A stretch of DNA of 64,000 nt from Ceratothoa steindachneri (lineage: Eukaryota; Arthropoda; Malacostraca; Isopoda; Cymothoidae): positions 176,923,056 through 176,987,055 of the forward strand of contig OZ018326.1 of NCBI GenBank assembly GCA_963969495.1, given 5' to 3'. A model generated the notes under the pieces. That model did no database searches. It saw only the letters and a program-made list of their open reading frames with translations, and had not been told where the DNA came from. Position 1 is the first letter of the stretch. Each line of letters starts with the position of its first letter. This document shows positions 59,201-64,000 of the stretch, piece by piece. Both the position numbers and the translations under genes were made by a program.

Positions 59201-61392
59201 CTATATTCTTCCTCTTCCATCAAACTTCTTGCGGACGATACCAATTGTTTTTGTTTAAAAGATACTTGGATATTACTTTTTCTTCTCGGGAAATGTTTTG
59301 TTCTATTATGATTTTTACCACCGCTTGGTACGCAACATCCTGAACATAAATCAGTGGGAACCGAGAGTTTAACTGGAATCCAAACCAGGGATGGTTAGAA
59401 CAAATACGACGTGGCATAACTTCCTTCAAGCTTGAAAAGGATTTTCAAATGATTTTGTCGCAACCTTCATCAAAGGGCATACTAACAACATATTTAGGAT
59501 CTCTTTACTTCTTAAGGTACGTCGTTCAGGCCCTTATAACCCAAAAGAGTCACTACGTAAGACCATCCCTAATCGACGACTCAATATAAGAGACGCAGGA
59601 ACTTATGAGCTGCCACTGTTTAATTTGGAAGATTTTCTCATTTAATAAACAGCTATTAGTTAGTAACTATAAAATTTGACTTCTTAATATCACGATCATA
59701 ATATTATATCATAATTTTAACTATGATTGTCTTAATGCAACATGATTACATTATAGGTAAAACAGAGAAAAGGATAATTTATTTGAATTATAACAGAAAT
59801 AAAGAGGTAAAAAATATAATAATAATGATCAATGATTCTACTGCAATATTTTGGCAATAGTTTCCATTCCTGCCGGGTTTGATGTGACGATATAAACGAT
59901 TTATGAAGTATGCTCGATTTTTTTATTTTTCGTTATTTTTTAATCGTATCACAAATATAACACACATGTACCTCATTGGGTACATACATAGATATGGTGC
60001 TTTCTTGGAAACCGAGATTACTAGTCGCATCAGTGACCTCTTTCGATTCACACTATGGATATTTGTGGAGTACCTGTCATCCATTTAGTCAACCAGTCCT
60101 ACACACTGTATTTTCTCTGTGGCCTATCTTGGAACCATTTTCAAAAGGCTGATAAGCGGTACATAACAGTGCTTCTAAAAAGTGGTTAAAAATACATTTA
60201 ACCTTTTTACACTTTTGTCCTATAGATGCCTCCAAGACTTTCTCTTCTATCTTAATGCATCTTTTACAACCGAGTTTTATTCGAAACTAACACAACTCCA
60301 CCTTGCCCTTCCTATTTAATGGCTTTGTTTAGACAATAAAGAGCCTTTCGCCCTGGAAGTGCCTTCCTGCTTTCGCTTACTTGTTCTTGTATCTGCAGAA
60401 TGGTTGCTTGTGCTTTCTCTATAGTTGTTTATATATGTGGAATGGTCTGTTCTACTACCTACGCACCTCTTCCGTGATCAGAGCTTTTAATCCTCCTTCA
60501 AGGAACCGATTCGTTAACAAAAATATATTATCAGCAATTATGTCATTAAATATTCGTCCTTTTTAATTTTAGGCTGGTAACTTTCATATTTACAATGAAG
60601 TAAATTCTCCTCTCTTCCTGTCGGGATCCACGAACACGAACAAGAAGACAAGATTCACGTTTCCTAGGGGTAGTCAAAGAGACTGAAGAGTGAGGCCTAC
60701 ATTAGAGCTCCAAATGCAAGTTATTTTAAGGCTTCACCAGGATTTATTTCCTTAAAGTACATTTTAGAAATAACAAAACTCTTATAGTGTTTATTTAATC
60801 TAAGAAATAAATATATGTACATAAGCATATATATTGTATGGATGTTTGGATATAAATGTTTAATTGTTTGACAATTTTTATATGTATTTTCTAAAAATAA
60901 AATAGGCATTGTTTAGCAAAAACAAATGTTTTAAAGATAAATACAAATTTTGTATTTTCCAACACCGTGAAAGATTATAAAGCTTGAATAATTTTACTTT
61001 CATGTAATTATAAGTTGCAACTAATACAACATAACTCTAAATATTTTCCGTAATACAATGCCATTTAGTTTCTCTGTTTGAAGTGTGAGAAGATAATTCA
61101 TTACGGTCGTTATAGATTCTACATAACTATTTAAATTTTATTAAAATACTGGAAAATTTATTAAAAATACAGGCCCGATTATAATGCCACTACATTAACC
61201 GCACCAATTTATCTTGGAGATCTTTTCATCTTTCGCATGTATTTGGCTAAGATAACCCTGTGATTATATTAATAAAACCGGTTTTCGACGACGGTAAACG
61301 GAACAAGCATAAAGAGGATAATTTGAAATGCAATTAGCTAAAGGTAATAGTAACATCTTCGTAATCCGCTAGATTACGCATATTAGTGGGCA

Positions 61393-61395
<3 letters not shown>
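56216..61395. other. 5.2 kb AT-rich DNA, nothing firmly recognised
   Basis: An open stretch of ~70 codons at 59,436-59,645 reads RRLNIRDAGTYELPLFNLED before a stop but has no start codon and no confirmed family. A patch near 58,260-58,400 reads SKIESDSENLEEQLPVENI before a stop. Neither is supported enough to call a gene. Frames at 59,016-59,430 overlap on opposite strands and lack motifs. Confidence 0.4.

Positions 61396-61457
<62 letters not shown>
61396..61457. repeat. (TA)n microsatellite left of palindrome
   Basis: Uninterrupted TA run of ~62 bp, followed by GTGTATATCTCTC. Confidence 0.97.
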
Positions 61458-61461
<4 letters not shown>

Positions 61462-61497
61462 ATATCTCTCAAAGTAGCACGAGAGAATGATGAAAAT

Positions 61498-61738
61498 GAA
61501 TTCATTAAACCACATTGAAAGAGAAAACGGAATAATTTTTCCTTAAAGTAATATTGTTATTACCTTTTTCCGAAAAAATCCGTGCAGAAAAGCGATTCGA
61601 ACCAGGCACACTGAGGCAGCCTCAGTGTGCCTGGTTCGAATCGCTTCCCTGCACGGATTTTTTCGAAAAAAAGGTAATAAAAATATTACTTCAAGGAAAA
61701 ATTATTCCGTTTTCTCTTTCAATATGGTTTAATGAATT

Positions 61739-61739
<1 letters not shown>
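61498..61739. repeat. 242-bp near-perfect palindrome
   Basis: The arms are ~120 bp each, from GAATTCATTAAACCA at the left to TATGGTTTAATGAATTC at the right. They meet at CTGAGGC-A-GCCTCAG (centre 61,618), so there is essentially no spacer. Only a few mismatches or single-base indels separate the arms. Each arm contains GGTTCGAATCG (or its complement), a good match to a pol III B box / tRNA T-loop. (TA)n tracts lie close on both sides (61,396-61,457 and 61,740-61,809). It could extrude as a cruciform. It has no coding content. Confidence 0.95.
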
Positions 61740-61982
<243 letters not shown>

Positions 61983-61989
61983 GTAGGTA

Positions 61990-63063
61990 GTTTTGGGGCT
62001 TTGGGCCGAAGTTAGTTGAAGACCGTTAGTGAATTGGGAAATTGTTATGACTTCATTGGGGATTGTTTATTATTAACTTTGCGGGGTCCTTTTTAAGTTG
62101 GTCATTGATTAACAGGTAGCTGGTATACGTTGCGGTTGCAAAAAAGAGACAATGAAAAAAATATTTCTGTACTAGCAACAAAATAATATTGAAATATACA
62201 CAGATATTGGGCTTAAAGGAAATGGTCGCACAGACGGATTTAAATGTCTGAGCGAGATACAGGTAGGTTAATTAGGTGAATAAAGAGGTCGATTTCAAGG
62301 CAGTGATTAAAAGGCGGGATCGTTAAACAGGGCGCCCATACAAAGAATGGATCCATTGGGTAAGCCAGACTGTAGAACAATCTGCAGGCAGCAATGGTTA
62401 CAATTGCTTACATGTTCGTTGCAAGAATGGGGCCTGTCGGGGAACAATGACTGCGATGGGAGAATTCGTGTTACCTCACGCTTCAATTACGGAGCACACG
62501 TAGATGGCCTTCGGAAATGGGAAGCCTCGTCAAATACTGGCCTATGGACTATGGCAGAGTTCACGAGTGTCGATTTAGCTTTCATCTTTGAATCGAACTC
62601 GTCGTTGTCACTGATCGCGGGGGTGGGCGGAGCTTCCTTCAGATCGTCCGCGGGGGTAGGTGGGAAGTCTATTAGTGCTCCTTATTGAACCGAATAGAAG
62701 TATTTTTTTAGACGTTCGGCGAGGTGCCTTTAAAGGACTTGGCTGCCGCCTCCACACACACGTGCGATTTGGGGGAAAAGTCGGAGACTCATTCGGGGGG
62801 GAGGGATTGAGATAACGTTGGCGTAGAATGTTCGACGAACTTTGATCTATGACGGAAAGGAAGGAATGTTGGCTGAAAGGCGGCCATGGAAGACGATGAA
62901 ATCGGACGCTGAGCACATACAGCTGGGGATGTGATAAACGGCAATGGCCACACCCTTGTCCTGGTTCAGCCATGCTTTCAAAGCTCCATGCGGTGATATA
63001 GGCAGCACGTGGGTACAGAAGGGCACGTGGTCGCCCTTTGACCTTATTCTGCTACAATATTTA

Positions 63064-63067
<4 letters not shown>
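61990..63067. other. GC-richer block, possible FLYWCH-like remnant
   Basis: A composition island between microsatellites. On plus, one frame (62,370-62,490) reads NGYNCLHVRCKNGACRGTM then GEFVLPHASITEHT before a stop. The C...C...EHT(H) layout resembles a FLYWCH-type zinc finger, a domain common in Mutator-like transposases, but this rests on one short stretch. A 113-codon frame at 62,347-62,688 in another register has no motif. G-rich runs such as GGGGGTGGGCGGAGC occur near 62,620. The block may be part of a transposon. Confidence 0.3.

Positions 63068-63122
<55 letters not shown>
63068..63122. repeat. (TA)n microsatellite
   Basis: Uninterrupted TA run of ~55 bp, followed by CAGTCTGTCTGTG and CT-rich simple sequence to ~63,330. 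Confidence 0.97.
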
Positions 63123-63126
<4 letters not shown>

Positions 63127-63539
63127 TCAGTCTGTCTGTGTGTGTGTTTCTCTCTATTTGCTTCCCCATTCTCTTCGAACATTTTTACCTCCATTATCTC
63201 CCTCATTATCTCACTAATTCTTACCCCATTCTCTAATCCACTCCCTTTTACCTTCTCTCCCACATTCTTTCCCCTCATTCTCTCTACCTCCATTCTCTCC
63301 ACTCCATTTGTACATGATTTTTTGTCCCCTTTACAGAATTTGCTCCCTTCTTTTTAAGACACTTGGGCATTAACTCCTTACATTCTGTACACAGTCGTCA
63401 AGTACTGCAATAGTTGACTCTTCCAAAACACAATTTGCAACAATATAAAACACTATATAAGTATAGAAACAACCTGTGATGCTAGTGGCAGTAGTTAAAC
63501 GGCCAGACAAATTATGACTTGAAAATACTTCATTCATCA
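63123..63539. other. pyrimidine-rich simple sequence and spacer
   Basis: CT-rich low-complexity DNA at 63,130-63,355 (CCATTCTCTC-type words), then ordinary AT-rich sequence. Frames here are low-complexity artefacts. Confidence 0.6.
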
Positions 63540-64000
63540 AGAACGCGTAGCTAGTAGGTAAATGTGCCTACTAGAGAATGGTAAATGTAACACTCTTAGC
63601 TGTTCCCTTTGCTCAGATGTCCAATAAACATTAGCTTTACCCCAGACTTGACGTGCTTGTATCATGATTCTGGTAAGCCTAGGATAATTTCTTGGACGGT
63701 AGCCTCGTAATTCACTGTCCAGTGACCTCCTATTTACTGGCATTCGAGAAAGACTGATGCCATATGCTAACAGTTTCTTTTTAATCTTCTTACAGGATTA
63801 GCTTTTGTCCTTAATATCTATTTGTTTTATTTTCCTGTCTGTTCTTAGTGTTGTTTTCCTCAAGCGACCACATTTTCCAGCACTCGCTGAATCCAAATTA
63901 ATACCGTTTTCAATTATTTTCTTTATATTAGTTACTGTTTGAGAGGAAACTCCCAATTTCTTTTCAATATTTTTCTGTTTTATTGAACTATCACTTAATA
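63540..64000 (-). pseudogene. Tc1-like transposase N-terminus, cut by window end
   Basis: Read on minus from the window edge: a bipartite helix-turn-helix with LSDSSIKQKNIEKKLGVSSQ, then TVTNIKKIIENG (first helix-turn-helix) and an AGKCGRLRKTTLRTDR linker (GRPRKT-type AT-hook). The second helix-turn-helix carries CKKIKKKLLAYGISLSR and PVNRRSLDSELRGYRPRN. PRLTRIMIQARQVWGKANVY then W-T-S-E-Q leads up to where the first catalytic DE block should begin. From there (about 63,600) the text diverges, so the catalytic domain is missing. One in-frame stop lies near 63,800. The start lies beyond 64,000, so intactness upstream cannot be judged. Confidence 0.85.

Noticed and set aside
59436..59645. ~70-codon open stretch with RDAGTYELPLF, considered as an Ig or retroelement piece
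   Set aside because: DAGTY resembles an Ig F-strand but the required Cys is absent, there is no start or splice context, and I know no matching family; chance is plausible.
61498..61739. Complete tRNA gene
   Set aside because: Only a B-box/T-loop-like string is seen; no cloverleaf with A box and acceptor stem could be built by eye.

Overview
The window looks like AT-rich intergenic or intronic DNA from an animal, most likely an arthropod. The grounds are the composition (roughly one third G+C), the many long (TA)n microsatellites, the diversity of Tc1/mariner elements, and a single exon-like segment encoding the end of an immunoglobulin domain of the kind seen in arthropod sidestep-like receptors. 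Some mariner and multicopy-gene relatives recall parasitic copepods such as sea lice, but this is a guess from memory of the families, not a demonstrated match. I see no bacterial features, operons, rRNA, intact tRNA or CRISPR array.

Nearly everything recognisable is decayed mobile DNA. From 1 to 16 kb there are: a mariner-type transposase relic (minus, about 1.7-2.4 kb); a terminal-inverted-repeat element built of ~125-bp tandem units (2.6-3.15 kb); a ~1-kb LTR-like repeat (3.2-4.2 kb); a 2.2-kb degenerate pentamer array based on CCTAG/CATAG/TATAG/CCTAA (4.3-6.5 kb); a CR1-like LINE relic (9.6 kb); and a retroelement gag-protease relic (11.6-12.7 kb). An inverted piece of the pentamer array (12.9 kb) and an inverted copy of the LTR-like repeat (15.0-16.0 kb) follow, so the 3.2-16.0 kb segment is loosely palindromic at large scale.

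From 16 to 31 kb there are: the Ig-domain exon candidate (17,908-18,034, plus); a ~565-bp foldback palindrome (18.5-19.06 kb); a nearly full-length but inactivated mariner with both inverted termini (20,768-22,061); a mariner C-terminal fragment; and a long LINE (25.7-29.5 kb) with ORF1, endonuclease, RNase H and C-terminal zinc knuckle, but with the reverse-transcriptase core deleted. The LINE adjoins a second CR1-like fragment. Next to that is an internally deleted copy of a multicopy metazoan gene ending in a tesmin/TSO1-like CXC domain.

From 31 to 64 kb there are: a dispersed repeat with a GC hairpin end; a piggyBac element with its own inverted repeats and a broken transposase; a second copy of the tandem-unit element; a strand-skewed, decayed unrecognised reading frame (39.6-40.25 kb); a Tc1-like relic; an internally deleted mariner sharing termini with the 20.8-kb copy; a Penelope-like GIY-YIG fragment ending near a long (TA)n tract; and a decayed ~2.3-kb multicopy gene with a frameshifting tandem duplication. 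Near the end is a 242-bp near-perfect palindrome wedged between two (TA)n tracts, then a Tc1-like transposase running off the window end.

No complete, intact protein-coding gene was found. The only candidate for a functional host feature is the Ig exon. If it is real, much of the window may be intron of that gene, which would lie on the plus strand. All product names are by eye from translated motifs; no database search was run.
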